Below, one piece after another: positions 23,846-36,462 of a DNA stretch of 64,000 bases (the stretch's first letter is position 1; every line of letters begins with the position of its first letter). The position numbers and the translations under genes were made by a program. Source of the stretch: Dugong dugon. Taxonomy: Eukaryota > Chordata > Mammalia > Sirenia > Dugongidae. The DNA is taken from NCBI GenBank assembly GCA_030035585.1, contig CM057469.1, positions 33,944,501 through 34,008,500 on the forward strand, written 5' to 3'. The notes under the pieces are model-generated. The model had not been told where the DNA came from. It made no database searches and saw only the letters and a program-made list of their open reading frames with translations.

Positions 23846-26280
23846 TACATATATATTCTTTTTTTAAAGCAATAATGTTATCATATTATGCATACACTAT
23901 TCTGTAACTGCTGTACTTAGAGTTTTGTTCCATTTGACTAAAGCCATGAACTGGACCTCCTTAGATATGACCAGGGATCCCTCATGTTTGTAGTGGGCTC
24001 TGTGTCAGGCCTTGAGTATGGGAGCACAGGGCAGAGGCTGCCAAGGAAAGGGTTCCCTGATGGGGAATGCTCTTCCAACTGGGACCATTTGACCTCAGAA
24101 GTTGGTAGGATTCTTCCAGAAATTATGACCTAAGACCAATCCAGGTACACAGGGCCCAAATGAGGTGGGAGAACCAGATCATGGCATGGGGTCAGCCTTG
24201 TTAGGAAACCCCCACCTCTGTGACCAGGAGTAAAGAGTCCCCTGGCTTTTGCACCACTCAGGAAGTCCCCAACAGAAGCATCTAGTGGGCAAGCTCAGGT
24301 GATCTGTCTGTTCCCAGTGCTGAAAGGATGGGGAAAGGGACATAGCCCTTACAGTTCCCACGGTGGGAAATGAGAGCCCTGCTTCCTGCTAATGCACTAT
24401 AACAAGGGATTCCTCCAAAGACTAAGGGACTACGGGCATCCCACAAATGATAACTGCCTGCTTCAGGTAGTCAAATCTATCTTTATAATATATGGCTTTT
24501 TCTAAACTTTGGTGACATGCATGGAAGGCTATTCCTCATCTTAAAGTTAGTAAAACACTTATACAAATTTTTTCTGTGAGGTTAGGGATGAGGTTAGTGT
24601 CAAGGTTGTCTGCTGCACCCATTAATTTTTCTTAAATGCGTTTATACTCAATCTCTCTGAAACTTAGTTCCCTCATGAATAAAAAGACAGGCTTGTATGA
24701 TATAATGTTTAAGGTACTTTCAGCTCTAAAATTCCATAAATTATATTCAGATTCTAGTTTTTAAAAAATTTAAAAGGCATTGCAGCTGCTGGTGAGTTCC
24801 TTTGCACATAAAATGACCAAACCCAAACAAAATAAGCCTTGATGCTAGTTTGAAATTTTACTGACAAGAGAACAATCTTCATGTTCTGTGATGGTCATTT
24901 GACCAAAATGGCTGCCTGAAAATATCCTGCTTCCACCCATTCTGCTTCCAAACAGCAGCCTTGGACAATGATGCTAGGTGGGCTGGATGCCCCCCAGAGA
25001 CACATAGGCCTGTGCAGGTCAGAGGAGCCAGGAGGGGCAGACACAAGCTGAGCTGTGACTTCATCCCAGACACACTCCCTCTATCATTTCCTCTCTTCCA
25101 GTGTTCCCCAGGATTCCTCCTAACCCCCAGAGAAAAATTTCTACACTACCACCAGATGTTAATTTCCTGAATGGTCCACCTGGTGGCCTGGTATCAGGCA
25201 AATCAGCTTTAACACAACACCCACTGTGGCATAATGAATTGCCTTTCCTATCCCTGACTGACCTGCCTGAGAAGGATGTCAAGGGCTCGCGTTTCCTCAC
25301 ATCCCTGAAAGAGCTTTTGACACTCACCACTACACTTACCATTGCTTTGGTAGTGTCTGCTAAAGGAATGAACTCTGATTGGCTGCAATGTTGCAGCCAC
25401 CACTTTAAATGACATCATCTTCCACCCACGCTTCAGTCTCAGAATTAAATTCCATCATTTCTGTTTCTTTGGCAAGGCTTCTTTTCAAGTTTGGGTAGAA
25501 TTTTGCCTCCACATCTTTACTTAGTTGAATGATCAGATGGCACTTTCACTGCCTCCCTGAATCTGCATCTCTGTACTTGGTCTCTGGGGGATGCAAGTCC
25601 GAATCCTTCATCTGAGCAGCAAATATCTACACAAGCCCGTGTAGAAGCCCTTCACTGTGTTTCCTCACAGGTTCTGCCATCTGCTCCCACAGTCCAGCAG
25701 AAAGCAACATGGTGGTAAAGTGTGAGTGGTTCCACACAGTTCCAACACAGATTTCGAGACTTTTAGAGTTGCCAGCAGGACTGAGAACTCATTTGTAAGG
25801 CCACCAATGAATCGATATCCCTCCAAGAAACTCAGTGCACCAACCACAAATACTGGCTAGCAATGTGGATTTACTGGACAGCCAACCATCCGAGGCTCAC
25901 TCTCCATTTCAATGGCCAAAGGAATCCATACCCAGCTAGAGCTTACGTCAACTTCTGCTCTCCTGGGTAATGCCACACTGCAATTGAAGCAGCTTTACTG
26001 TGTACAGACCTTTACAGTTTGCCAACTTCTCATATACACCATCTCATTCCATCCATGTGAAGTAATGAGATAACAACTGTGCAGTAAAAGGAAGCAATGG
26101 TAGATACTACTGCCATAAAAGCTTGCTTTTCCACATGAGTTGGGTGAAAAGGGCTTTGATTAGTTTAAAAAAATCAGCTAATTCGTAATATGAAGGTGGT
26201 TTTCCTCTTACACATCCCTGGTTTTTCTTGAAAATATAAGAGTAGTGGATTCTTTATATTCTCTATAAAAACAAGTCTTA
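23846..26280. other. Mostly unassigned unique sequence
   Basis: A long stretch with little recognisable repeat content apart from a MIR at about 24640-24745. A frame of about 100 codons lies at 25101-25412 on the plus strand, just after a pyrimidine tract ending in ag. I recognise no domain and regard it as unproven. A degraded MIR-like piece may lie at 25985-26075. Confidence 0.4.
24640..24745 (+). mobile_element. MIR 3' half
   Basis: 'cttagttccctcatgaataa', then 'aaggtactttcagctctaaa', matches the second half of MIR. Confidence 0.6.
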
Positions 26281-26339
26281 ATTATTATTATTTATATTTG
26301 TATAATAATTTATAGTTTACAAAGTATTTCCAAGTACAT

Positions 26340-26440
26340 TCTCTTATTTAGTTCTCACTGCAAGGCTAGTCCATGGTTGGTGTTTTATCCTGAACTTATG
26401 AATGAGGAAACTGAGGCTCAGAAAACTAGTTAGACAGCAC
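26340..26440 (+). mobile_element. MIR core
   Basis: 'aatgaggaaactgaggctca' at about 26400-26420, preceded by 'cttatttagttctcactgca', is characteristic of MIR. Confidence 0.7.
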
Positions 26441-27283
26441 TCTCAGTTCAGCAATCATTATCAGATTAATTAAAGTGGCCATTATAAAGGGTTGAAATGA
26501 AAAACAAGTTCATTTATGACTTGATTACAAAGCTCTAGCTCTGGCCGTCCATTTTTTGCTTTACTCCTCTGACCTGGTAAATTCTGTCCCTAGGGCCTCC
26601 TCCCAGCCACCCTGGATCATGCACAGTCTTGGGACACTCTGAAAAAAATATCTACTGGGGGTCAGGGACTGGGGATGTGGGCTCAGGCAGCACTGCTGTT
26701 TAGAAAGTGTTCTCATGGAACGTATATTGTATACCACACAGATCTTGGGAAAAAAAATCACACTTGAGTAAATATAGAAACCAAACCCAGGCTTAACAAT
26801 AAAGTTGAGTGAGAAAATAAGTCCACTCTCATTCCATGTGGGTATTCTTAGTGTATATATTTTGTTACTTTGTGATTAAGAGATTGTTATATAAGAGTAA
26901 CTCAAACAATTTGTCCTTTGCTCATTCATTCATTCATTCATTCATGTAATGAACATATGTGCCAGCATCATGCTTAGGATAGAAAAATGAAGACATCCTG
27001 GTCCTTCCTCTCCCCAGTTCATACTCAAGTGGTGGTGGTAGACACTCACAGTGACCCTTGGGGAAGGAAAATGCAATGCCTTGCTTAGCTGTACCTCCTG
27101 ACCCTTGGGTCAGTGACAAGACCCAGGTTGGATCTGACCCCACCAGAGTATGGATCAAAGGGAAAGGGTCAGGGCTGCAGTTACTTCCTGGAGGCTAACC
27201 AACCTTTTCTCTCCAAAATGCCTCCAAGTTCAGTTTTTTGAAAGATTTTGTGTTTTAGCTTGTAAGCTGAAACCATTTCAATA
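26441..27283. other. Unassigned, with a short CATT repeat
   Basis: A (CATT)n tract at 26922-26945 probably marks the end of an L2- or MIR-like repeat. Nothing else can be named. Confidence 0.4.
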
Positions 27284-27480
27284 GGTTGTTGTTGTTAGAT
27301 GCCGTCAAGTGGGCTCCAACTCATGGCTACCTTATGTACAACAGAACGAGTTCATGATCACTGATTGGTAGGTTTGAGTCCATTGTTGCAGCTATTGTGT
27401 CAGTCTATCTCACCGAAGGTTTCCCTTGTTTTTGCTGACCCTCTACCAAACATGATGTCCTTTTCTAACAATTGGTCTTT
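27284..27480 (-). mobile_element. RTE 3' end fragment
   Basis: A (GTT)n start, then 'tagatgccgtcaagtgggc' and 'ccattgttgcagctattgtg', is the RTE 3' end in minus orientation, with a small internal deletion. Confidence 0.8.
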
Positions 27481-27601
27481 CCGTTGATAGGTAGGTGGGC
27501 CTTAAGACATTTTGGCAGTAATATTTGTTCTCCCCCCACCATAAGCCATCTCCATTCCCCTCTGCAACTGTGGCTACCTAGCTACACAGCAACCAGAAAA
27601 A

Positions 27602-27730
27602 AAAATTTCATTGCCAGCCAGTTGATTCCGACTCATAGCAACCCTACAGGACAGAGTAGAACTGCCCCATAGGGTTTCCAACGAGTGGCTGGTGGATTCG
27701 AACTGCCGACCTTTTGGTTAGCAGCTGAGT
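27602..27730 (-). mobile_element. AfroSINE, head truncated
   Basis: The tail 'cagttgattccgactcatag' is followed by the body and 'gaccttttggttagcagct'. The terminal tRNA-like head is missing. Confidence 0.85.
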
Positions 27731-27749
27731 TGGGTACTTAAAGGGACTA

Positions 27750-28550
27750 AGCCCATACTGAATGGGAGGGTAAAAATGAATCCAAAATTCACAGTACCCA
27801 GGGAGAAGGGAACTTATAATTGGGGCTTTTTTACAAAGCTGACTTCATGCATCAACCACAGCCTGAGGTGTGTGGAGGTGATCAGAAAAGGGAGAACACA
27901 GTGCAGTGAGAGCTGGATGAGTCTTTCCCCTGCACCTTCCCCGCACTCTGCTAAGGACAGCAGCTGAGACTTTGGAAGCAACACACCCTAAACAGAGATG
28001 AAATTTCACACATATGCTCTACAGATTTTCAAAAGAAGAATAATAAAGTACTTGTGATAGCAAATAACCTTCCTTGTATTATTTTTTCAAAGCCCGCTTG
28101 ATTGAACCCCCTGTGGCTTATTGGCTGCTCAAGTGAATTCACAAAAAATAACATTTTTCTAATACCTGAAGAGACTATTGACCACTTCTTGCAGTGAGTT
28201 TAGGAAAATAGTCATTGAGGAGGTCAAGGGCTTTAATGATTCCTGGTTCAATTTAAATTTAAATGGTTAAGACCATTCTCCAATCAAAAGCTACCCTTCA
28301 CATGAAACCGATCATTTGTTTCTCTTTCCAGTCACATATAGGCTTAGGTAGAATTCTGTTTCACGTTTTTCACCTAACATTCTTCTGTACTCATTTTTTG
28401 CATCTGCATGGCCTTCATAATTATCTTTTGCAACATAGCTGCATTATATTTCACATAAGTGACATAAACTACATACTGTTGGGCTTCTGGGTTAGTTTCT
28501 AGTTCCTTAAAGATAAATACAAGGCAAAACAAAAACAGAGCAACCCCACA
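27750..28550. other. Unassigned
   Basis: No recognisable gene or repeat family. Confidence 0.4.
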
Positions 28551-28554
28551 AAAG

Positions 28555-28680
28555 GGCAGGCAATCTGGCACAGTGATTTGAATCTGAGCTCTGCCAGTCA
28601 TTACCTATGACATCATGGGAAATTGTGACTTAATCTTTCAAGAGTTGGTTTCCTCCTCAGTAAAATCATCCCATCTTATG
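28555..28680 (+). mobile_element. MIR
   Basis: 'ttgaatctgagctctgccag', followed by 'ttggtttcctcctcagtaaa', is a clear MIR arrangement. Confidence 0.75.
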
Positions 28681-28686
28681 AGTCCC

Positions 28687-28798
28687 TTGGAGTCTCTGGG
28701 TGGTGCAAATGGTTAATGTGCTTGGCTGCTAACTGAAAGGTTGGAAGTTAGAGTCCACCAGAGGTACCTCAGAAGAAAGGCCTGATGAACTACTCCTA
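28687..28798 (+). mobile_element. AfroSINE 5' part, cut off at an LTR
   Basis: The head 'gggtggtgcaaatggttaat' and the body up to 'aggcctgatgaactactcc' are present. The remainder is missing: on the far side of the adjoining LTR no SINE sequence resumes. A deletion therefore accompanied or followed the LTR insertion. Confidence 0.8.
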
Positions 28799-29375
28799 TG
28801 TCAGTGTGATCATTAAGGTTGTGTGCCACATTGGCTGGGCCATGATTCTCAGTGGTTTTGTGGTTATGATGTAGTCTGGCAGTCATATAATGATGTGATC
28901 ACCTCCATGATGAGATTTGATGTAATGTGATCACTTCCATGATGGGATCTGCTGTGAGTAGCCAATCAGTTGAAAGGGATTTTCCTTGGGGGTGTGGCCT
29001 GCAATCAGTATAAGTGGACTTTCTGGCAAAGCTCATGGGCTTTTGCTCACTCTGGATCCTGCAGCTGGCTCCTGTTCATCTGCCCCCCGGTTCTTGGGAC
29101 TTGAGCTACTGGCTTACCTGCCATCTTGGCTGCCAATCTTGGGATTCACTGGTCTTGGCAGACTGTGAACTGAAGTCTTGCCATCTGACTTGCCAGGCTT
29201 AGGTTTGCCAGACCCTGCAGCTATGTGAGTCAGGAGAAGCCTCCAGCTTGACCCATGGACTTGGGACTTTACAGCCTCTACAATTGCATGAGCCATTTCC
29301 TTAATATAAATCTTTCTATATACATATTTATATGCTTTACTGGTTTTGCTTCTCTAGAGAACCCAGCCTAGGACA
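28799..29375 (+). mobile_element. MLT2-like (ERVL) solo LTR
   Basis: It runs from 'tgtcagtgtgatcattaagg' to 'agcctaggaca' (TG...CA). Its layout matches the LTR at 39140-39620 in the opposite orientation: 'ggccatgattctcagtggtt', 'ccttgggggtgtggcctgc', and a terminal 'gcatgagccatttcctt' with an AATATAAATC region. It has no matching target duplication. Confidence 0.72.
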
Positions 29376-29414
29376 GTCAATGATTCTTGCCCGCTATATT
29401 GGGAACTAAATACA

Positions 29415-29528
29415 TCATTTTATTCCTTCCAAACATAGGCAGTATCCTTCACCATTCTGGGCCTCCGTTACCCCATCTGTAAAATGAGGAGCTGAAATAG
29501 ATGACCTTTAAGGTACATTTTGACTTTA
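29415..29528 (+). mobile_element. MIR 3' half
   Basis: 'accccatctgtaaaatgagg' at about 29470-29490, followed by 'gatgacctttaaggtac', is diagnostic of MIR. Confidence 0.72.
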
Positions 29529-30288
29529 AAAATCAAAGACTCCTGACAACAAAAGCAGAAGCAGCAAAGACAAAATAGATAAATGAGACCTCATAAGAAT
29601 TAAATACTTTTGTTCATCAAAGGACTTTATCAAAGCAAAGAGACAACCTACTGATGGGGAGAAAATGTTCAGGAACTATATATCCAATAAAGGTCTAACA
29701 TCCAAAACCTATTTAAAAAACAAAAAACCTTATACAACTTAACAGCAAAAAGACAACACAATAAAAAAATGGGCAAAGGACTTGAACAAACATTTCACCA
29801 AAGAGTATATCCAAATGGCCAACAAACACAGGAGAAGATGCTCAATGTCACTAGTGATTGAGAGATTCAAATCAAAACCACAGTGAGGGGTGGTGCCTTA
29901 CCTCTGCTCTAGTCGTTGGCACTTCAGCAGGAAAGATTTCAATGGCTGGAGGTGATAACTACCTAACCCTAATAAGAGTGTTTTTTTTTAAAAAAAAAAC
30001 CCAGAAAATAACAGGTGTTGGCAAAGTTGTGGAGAAACTGGAACCGTTGTCTATTGCTGGTGGAAATGTAGAATGGTGCAGCCACTGTGGAAAACAGTTT
30101 GGTGGTTCCTCAAAAAGTTGAATATAGAACTAGCATATGATCTAGCAACCCCAATCCTAGGTTTATATTCAGAAGAAATGAAAGAAGGAACACAAACAGA
30201 AACCTGTACACGAATGTTCACTACAGCATTTTTCACAATAGCCAAAAAGTAGAAACAACTGAAATGCCTATCAACAGATGAATGGATA

Positions 30289-30411
30289 ATAGCGACCCTA
30301 TAGGACAGAGTAGAACTGCCCCATAGGGTTTCCAGGAAGGCGCTGGTGGATTTGAACTTCGGATCTTTTGGTTGGCAGCCAAACGCTTAACCAATGCACC
30401 ACCAGGGCTCC
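30289..30411 (-). mobile_element. AfroSINE lacking its RTE-like tail end
   Basis: It begins abruptly at 'atagcgaccctataggacag' within the tail and ends at the 'ccaccagggctcc' head. The L1 continues directly on both sides. Confidence 0.87.
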
Positions 30412-30445
30412 AAACAAAATATAGTACATACATACAATGGAGTAC

Positions 30446-30647
30446 CATTGTGTCGTGAGCTGAGTCAATGACAACTCATAGCAATCCCGTGACAGAGCAG
30501 CACTACCCCATAGGGTTTTCTTGACTATAGTCTTTACTGGAGTAGATCACCAGGATTTTTCTCCTGAGGAGCTACTGGGTGAGTCTGAACTGCCAATCTT
30601 CTGGTTAGCAGCCAAGTGCTTAACCATTGGGCAACCAAGTCTCCTTG
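30446..30647 (-). mobile_element. AfroSINE, longer type, with target duplication
   Basis: A complete element flanked by ATGGAGTAC (30437-30445) and ATGGAATAC (30648-30656), a 9-bp duplication with one mismatch. Its sequence is noticeably diverged. Confidence 0.85.
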
Positions 30648-31020
30648 ATGGAATACTACTCAGTCATAAAGAAAAGTAAAGTCCTGATACATGCCATAAC
30701 ATGGATGAACCTTGAAACCATCATGCTGAAAGAAATAGTCACAAAAGGACAAATACTGTATGATCTCACTTATATGAAATAAGCAAATATCTAGAAGCCA
30801 AATGGTTTCCCAGTATGGGAGGGAAGGGGAAGGGAAGTTTATGCTTAGGGGGCATTGAATTTATGTTAATAGTGGTAGAATGATTTGGAAAAGGATAGCC
30901 TCAATGGGTGTACAACTTAAAGAATGTAATCAATGTCACTGAATTGTCCATGTAGAAATTGTTGAGATGGTATATGTTTTGTTATGTACATTTTCACCAC
31001 AATTAAAAAAAAAAATCGAA

Positions 31021-32590
31021 GATTACATACACCAAGTCCCCAGTGGATGTGATTTGTGGCATGAAAATCTCTAGTGAATTGTTAGTAAAGAACAGCTGAC
31101 CTAGAGCAGCAGGTGGGGGCCTGTCACACAAACCTCTTCTCAGCTTCTAAAATTCCTTTTAATGCCCATATTCCAGTGGTCTCCTTCCACAGTTCCTTCT
31201 CTTACACTCTCTCACCCCCATCAGCCTCTCCTGCTCTCAATTCAACAGAATTAGCCCTCTGTATCTGTCCCCTTCCAACCTCTCTAAGGCTCTCTGCCCA
31301 CTGCAGGCTCAGCTAAGAGGCTCTTTGGGGGTCTTCCCTGATCACCCCTCCTGAAGCCTCTCTCAAGGAGATTTAATGGAGACTTCTTTTGTCAAAGAGA
31401 GGGGGAGGAGGGCTGAAACACACTCCCCACCCCATCCAGGGCAGCTGAGCAACATGGGGTCAGAAGCCACAGTTACCAAGTCTCTGCCTCCCCCAACTCC
31501 CCTTGCCAGCTCCTCTGGTATTTCCCTGGTCATGCTAACTGTGAGATGGCCATGTTCAGGAACAATGGAAGATAATTTAGCATTGATGTTAGAAGCACCT
31601 GGGAAAATAAGTTTTCTTCTATTACATTGGTGAGAGATAAAATGCATATTAATGGAAGATTTTATTATTTCATTTGAACACTGCATTTCATCAGTTTGTA
31701 TCATACTGTCAAACATAAACTTTTAAAATGCCATTCTGGCTTGCTTATTCTGAAAAGGAATTTCCAGAAAGCTGTTCAGGCATGTTTCCCCACTAAAACA
31801 GCACTTCCTGTCTACCTCCCCAACACAACAAGTATGAAAAATTGCCGTGCATCTATAGGCCTTGTCATACATATGCCATTTCCTCTAATAGACAGTGGAT
31901 TTGAGGGGTTAGGAGCCAATGCCTTACACAGAGTTTCACTCACCCTTTCCTTGCCTCTCAGCATCTCTGTAAGGAGGAGACAGACAAGTATCTGCTGGGT
32001 GATGCTGGGTGGCAGCTCTGACCCTGTGCCTTCTGCCTATCCCGCTATTTCTCCTTCTCTCTCATGGTTTCTCCAGCCCTGGTTGTTCCAGGCGGTTGTT
32101 CCAGACCCAGGCTGTCACTGGCGGTACCAGGAGTGTTCAGATAACCCCTGCTTCCTCTCCCTGCAGTGTGGCCCTTGCTCCACCCTGGCTTCATGGGCCA
32201 CTTCTGTGAGCACAAGATAACACAGTCAAACATCTTTTTGGTATAATCCCAACACAATCACCATAATTCCTCCAGCTTCCAGTATGGATCAGCTTTGCTT
32301 GATTAAATGTATCAGTTTAAAGTAAAAGCCTCATTAATATCCAGGGTTGTAAGCCCATTTAACTTGGATAATTGCTTGCCTTTTTATTTTATTTGATTTA
32401 TTCTTCTGCCAAACTCCCATCATAAGGCCTCCTGTCCACTTAATTTAGCATCCAAACTAAACGTGTCTGCCTAATCAGACCCATGCAGTCTAAAGGGGAA
32501 TCAGGTCTGGAGGGGTCACCGAAGGCTCATTCTGTCCAGGATTCAAAAATTTCCCTTTCTCTCCCCGCTGGGAAGGAGACACCCATGATA
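31021..32590. other. Unassigned
   Basis: Includes the plus-strand open frame 31696-32220 (174 codons), which has no recognisable domain and looks like chance. Pyrimidine-rich parts at 31110-31370 may be old LINE-derived DNA. Confidence 0.4.
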
Positions 32591-32594
32591 TTTT

Positions 32595-32795
32595 GACCCT
32601 GGAAAGAGGAAGAAATAAAAAAATAAATACATTGCTTAGGAGCACTGAGTTTCTGTTACTGGTGATGGAATAATCTGGAAACAGTGCTGATGTTTGCACA
32701 ATATGATGAATGTAATCAGTGTCACTGAATTGTGCATGTAAAAAATGTTGAAATGGCAAATGTTTTGTTATATATATTTTCACCATGGTAAAACA
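32595..32795 (+). mobile_element. L1 3' UTR fragment
   Basis: 'gatggaataatctggaaaca', 'aatcagtgtcactgaattgt' and 'tatattttcaccatggtaaa' match the 3' UTR seen at 30840-31010. Confidence 0.75.
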
Positions 32796-32920
32796 ATGTA
32801 ATCAAACAAACAAACAACAAATGAGGGCATGTTTTCTACATGGGCCTTGAGGAAAACTGTCCTATATACATCAAACTCAAGTTTAATTCTTATGTGATGG
32901 GATAGTCTTCCCATGGAAAG

Positions 32921-32943
32921 ATGATGATGATGATGATGATGAT
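32921..32943. repeat. (GAT)n microsatellite
   Basis: Seven to eight GAT units in a row. Confidence 0.92.
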
Positions 32944-33134
32944 GCTAGTTCAAACAGATGAACTAGTCTGTCAAAGTCATTGTGGTTGGAGTTCAGTGTT
33001 CTCTCCACTTCACCCCTGATGCCTAGCTTTCCTGAATTTCTATGAAGAACAACCTGCACTGGGCACCATTCCTGGCTGACAGTCTCTACATAATCCTCAA
33101 TTTCATAGTTTTCTAGACAGGAACACAGTAACAA

Positions 33135-33135
<1 letters not shown>

Positions 33136-33167
<32 letters not shown>

Positions 33168-33168
33168 A
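33136..33168. repeat. (AC)n microsatellite
   Basis: An AC run with one AA interruption. Confidence 0.92.
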
Positions 33169-33174
33169 GTACCT

Positions 33175-35370
33175 CACGCATGTGGCAGCCCTAGAGAAGT
33201 GAATCTCAAAATTATGGGGTAGGGGGAGAGAGGGTTGTTTCTAATTAAATGTCAAGCCCCACCCCACCTTCCTGCTAGAAGATTCCAACTTTCCTCCCCA
33301 CTGGCGGGGGACATCTCCCTTCCCTCCATTGTCCTTAGAAAGGGCTGCAGTTGAGGCCACCATTTTGGGAGAAACCTGTGTGCTCCTCAGGTGTGTTGAG
33401 AACTCTGGGGAGGACTTGGTAAGTGGTGTGGGTTGTACCTGCTGAGGGGCTTGTCTCTGACCTTCTCCCTGTGCTCTGCTAAGACAGGATGGAGAAATTG
33501 TGTGGGAAATTAATATCTATCCTTCTGATGCAGACGTTGAGATGGTCACCAAAAATTGAAGTTCTAAAGGAAGGGGTGGGGCACAAAGAAACCTCTTTCT
33601 CCTTGCAAATCCATGCTACAAAAAATCTGACTGATATTGGGTGCTTCTACTCCATATCTTTGAACATAGAAACATTAATAGGGTGTGGAAGCTGAGGACA
33701 GAGTAGCAAACTAAGTGGCTCAAAGGTTTTCGGGGATGACAAATGGGTTTCTGCTTGGGTAGGAGCTACAGAGGATTCAGTGATTTATGCGTTCTCTCAG
33801 TAGGATTTGTTGATGATTTAGTTTTGTAAAATGAATTAGAGTTGATTTGAGACTACCAAAAGGTAGATTTACACTAACTTGCCTGCATTCAGAAGAAGTT
33901 CATGAGTGGAGGGCAGAGGTGGAGGGACGGTGCCTGCCCACTGCAGCCCCTCTCCTCGACCCCTGTTCCCCTCCTTCCCCAGCTCCCACTGGAGTCCAAG
34001 TGATAAGGAATCATGCAGGGCTTTATTTCCTTCAACATTTTATTTGCTGCTTCATCCAAATCTAAGTGCATCCATTGAAACCGTCAAGCGTATGGACATC
34101 ATCCATGATTTGTTATGTGGCAGAAAGAAAAGGGTGGCATTTCCTGATCTGGGTCATTTCTGAACGCTCTTTTATGACCTGAAGTGGGGAGGCTGGGCAC
34201 TCCTTGGTGCGGGATAGAGAAGATGGTGGTGTGCTCCCAACCCCTACCTGCACAAATAGGCTTAAGGCCAAAATAAAGGGAAGCCCCTCTTCATCTTATC
34301 ACAAAATCTCCTCTAGAAAACACCGATGAACTGCATCAACATTGCTTTCTGGTGGTGAGGTGAGAAGAATGTGGAATTTGGGATTGAAGTGGGGAGAGGG
34401 AAGTTAAGCTGCATTTTATTAGCACTTTACATAAGACGTAGGTCACTGGTCTCTGTTGCTGAGTGGAGGTTGGTGCTGATGGAGATTCAGGGAAGCTGGA
34501 GACCTCAGTTGCTCCCTGGTGCCCCACTGACTTTACTGTGGTATGGCTCCAAAGCCTGAGGGCAATTTGGGATTCTTGGTGCCACAGTGACATGGTTTTC
34601 ATTTACAAACATGTACTTAAAGTTTACTACGGTCAAGAAACCTAATGCTGAAGAGATGTGGGATTCTGCCCAGTAGTAATTATGATCTTGATGGGCTGTA
34701 AAGAATCTTCTCTGTGTTCCCATCAGATTACCCTCTGCTGCACTCTCCCTCTCACCACCACTCTCTTCAATGGGCTACCAGTGGATGCCGTCTGTTCCAA
34801 CACCGCCCTGAGCAGGGCTCCTGGACTGACCTCCGTCTTGCAACTCAGCAGGAATTCTCTGTTAATTACATACATAGCATTGTCCACTATTGGTGTTGCT
34901 ATGGTGACAGTTACCCATGAGTACATTAAGAGAGAAAAAAAAAGCCAAATTTTAGCAAGCGTACAATCCTAACATAAGATACCAGTACTGGCTTACAGAG
35001 TTTTCTGGTTTTCCCCAAGACTGTTAAAATTAGGAGCCAATATACAACTGCTAAGAACAAAATTTCCCTAGCAACCAGAGAAATGTTACCCCCTCCTGTT
35101 GGGTAGATTAAAAATAACATTGCATGTGCCACTGTAACCAACCGGAATCTCCAAATTATCTTCTATAGCATGCCCCTGGTCATACCAGATGTCTCACTCC
35201 CCGGATCTCATCTATCATCAAAGTAACCTTTCTGAAGAAAAAATGTAATTCAACTGCTTAGAATCACTCAGGCCTCCACTTTGCCTACAGGAAAAAAATC
35301 AGTCTTTCATCATGGTCTGTATGAGCAGGGGCTAGCCCTCCTTCCTACTCCTTCCCTCTTGGTGCCAGTG
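33175..35370. other. Unassigned unique sequence
   Basis: No repeat that I can name and no gene model. Open frames are all below about 105 codons and overlap on both strands. Confidence 0.4.
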
Positions 35371-35376
35371 TTCTAT

Positions 35377-36462
35377 AGTTAGGTGCTATTGAGTTGGTTC
35401 CGACTCATAGTGACGCTATGTACAACAGAAAGAAACACTGCCTGGTCCTGTGCCATCCTCACAGTAGTTGCTATGCTTGAGCCCATCGTTGCAGCCACTG
35501 TGTCAATCCATCTCATTGAGGGACTTCCTCTCTTTCATTGACCCTCTACTTTATTAAGCATGATGTCCTTCTCCAGGGACTGATCCCTCCTGTTAACATG
35601 TCCAAAGCACGTGAGACAAAGTCTCATCATCTTCATTTCTAAGGAGCATTCTGGCTGTATTTCTTCCAAGATAGATTTGTTCCTTCTTCTGGCAGTCCAT
35701 GATATATTCAATATTCTTCACCAATAACATAATATAAAGGTATCAATTCTTCTTTGGTCTTCCCTACTCATTGTCCAGCTTTTGCATGCATACGAGGTGA
35801 TTGAAAATACCATGGTTTGGGTCAGGCATACCTTAGTCCTCAACGTGATGTCTTTGCTTTGTAACACTTGAAAGAGGTCTTTTGCAGCAGATTTGCCCAA
35901 TGTAATACATTGTTTGATTTCTTGACTGCTGCTTCCATGGGCATTGATTGTGGATCCAAGTAAAATGAAATCGTTGACAACTTCAATCTTTTCTTCATTT
36001 ATCATGATGTTGCTTATTGGTCCAGTTGTGAGGATTTTTGTTTTCTTTATGTTGAGGTGTAATCCTTACTGAAGGCTATAGTCTTTGATCTTCATCAGTA
36101 ACATTCAAGTCCTCTTTGCTTTCCGCAAACAAGGCTCTGTCATCTGCATAACACAGGTGGTTAATGAGTCTTTCTCCAATCCTGATGCCACGTTCTTTTT
36201 CATATAGTCCAGCTTCTTGGATTATTTGCTCAGCATACATATTGAATAAGTATTGTGAAAGGGCACAACCCTGGCACAACCTTTCCTGATTTTAAACCAT
36301 GTGGTATCCCCTTGTTCTGTTTGAATGACTGTCTCTTGGTCTATGTATAGGTTCCTCATGAGCACAATTAAGAGTTCTGGAATCTCTGTTCTTTGAGATG
36401 TTATCCATAGTTCGTTATGATCTACACATTCAAATGCCTTTGCATAGTCAATAAAACACGCA
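35377..36462 (-). mobile_element. RTE-type LINE, 5'-truncated
   Basis: A colinear RTE 3' region of about 1.09 kb in minus orientation, from 'gttaggtgctattgagttgg' to the first reverse-transcriptase block near 36450. It is not interrupted. Just outside both ends lie near-perfect inverted 12-mers instead of a direct repeat. Confidence 0.9.
36076..36460 (-). pseudogene. RTE reverse-transcriptase fragment with YADD motif
   Basis: Two overlapping minus-strand frames carry the RTE reverse transcriptase: a YAKAFECVDH block (near 36440) and, after a frameshift, a C-Q-GCALSQYLFNMYAE block followed by CYADDRALFAE (about 36160-36130), the catalytic YADD box. The frameshift between the blocks makes it non-functional. 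Confidence 0.87.

Larger units (their letters stand above)
29542..31013 (+). mobile_element. L1 3' portion with two nested SINEs
   Basis: C-terminal ORF2 sequence ('gggcaaaggacttgaacaaa', 'gaatggtgcagccactgtgg', 'aacatggatgaaccttgaaa') runs into a 3' UTR and ends in (A)n at 31000-31014. The flanks 'aatcaaagact' (about 29531) and 'aatcgaagatt' (about 31014) look like a diverged target duplication. ORF2 is broken by many stops and by SINEs at 30289 and 30446. Confidence 0.85.

Noticed and set aside
22860..23850. Target duplication of the solo LTR
   Set aside because: No matching 4-5 bp flanks could be found. The right boundary is ambiguous and the left abuts a microsatellite.
23338..23907. 189-codon open frame on the plus strand, the longest
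   Set aside because: Lies almost entirely within the solo LTR at 22865-23840 on the antisense strand. LTRs often carry fortuitous open frames and the related LTR does not keep it.
31696..32220. 174-codon open frame on the plus strand
   Set aside because: No recognisable domain, no good start context or splice structure, and overlapping frames on the other strand. Length alone is within chance for 64 kb.
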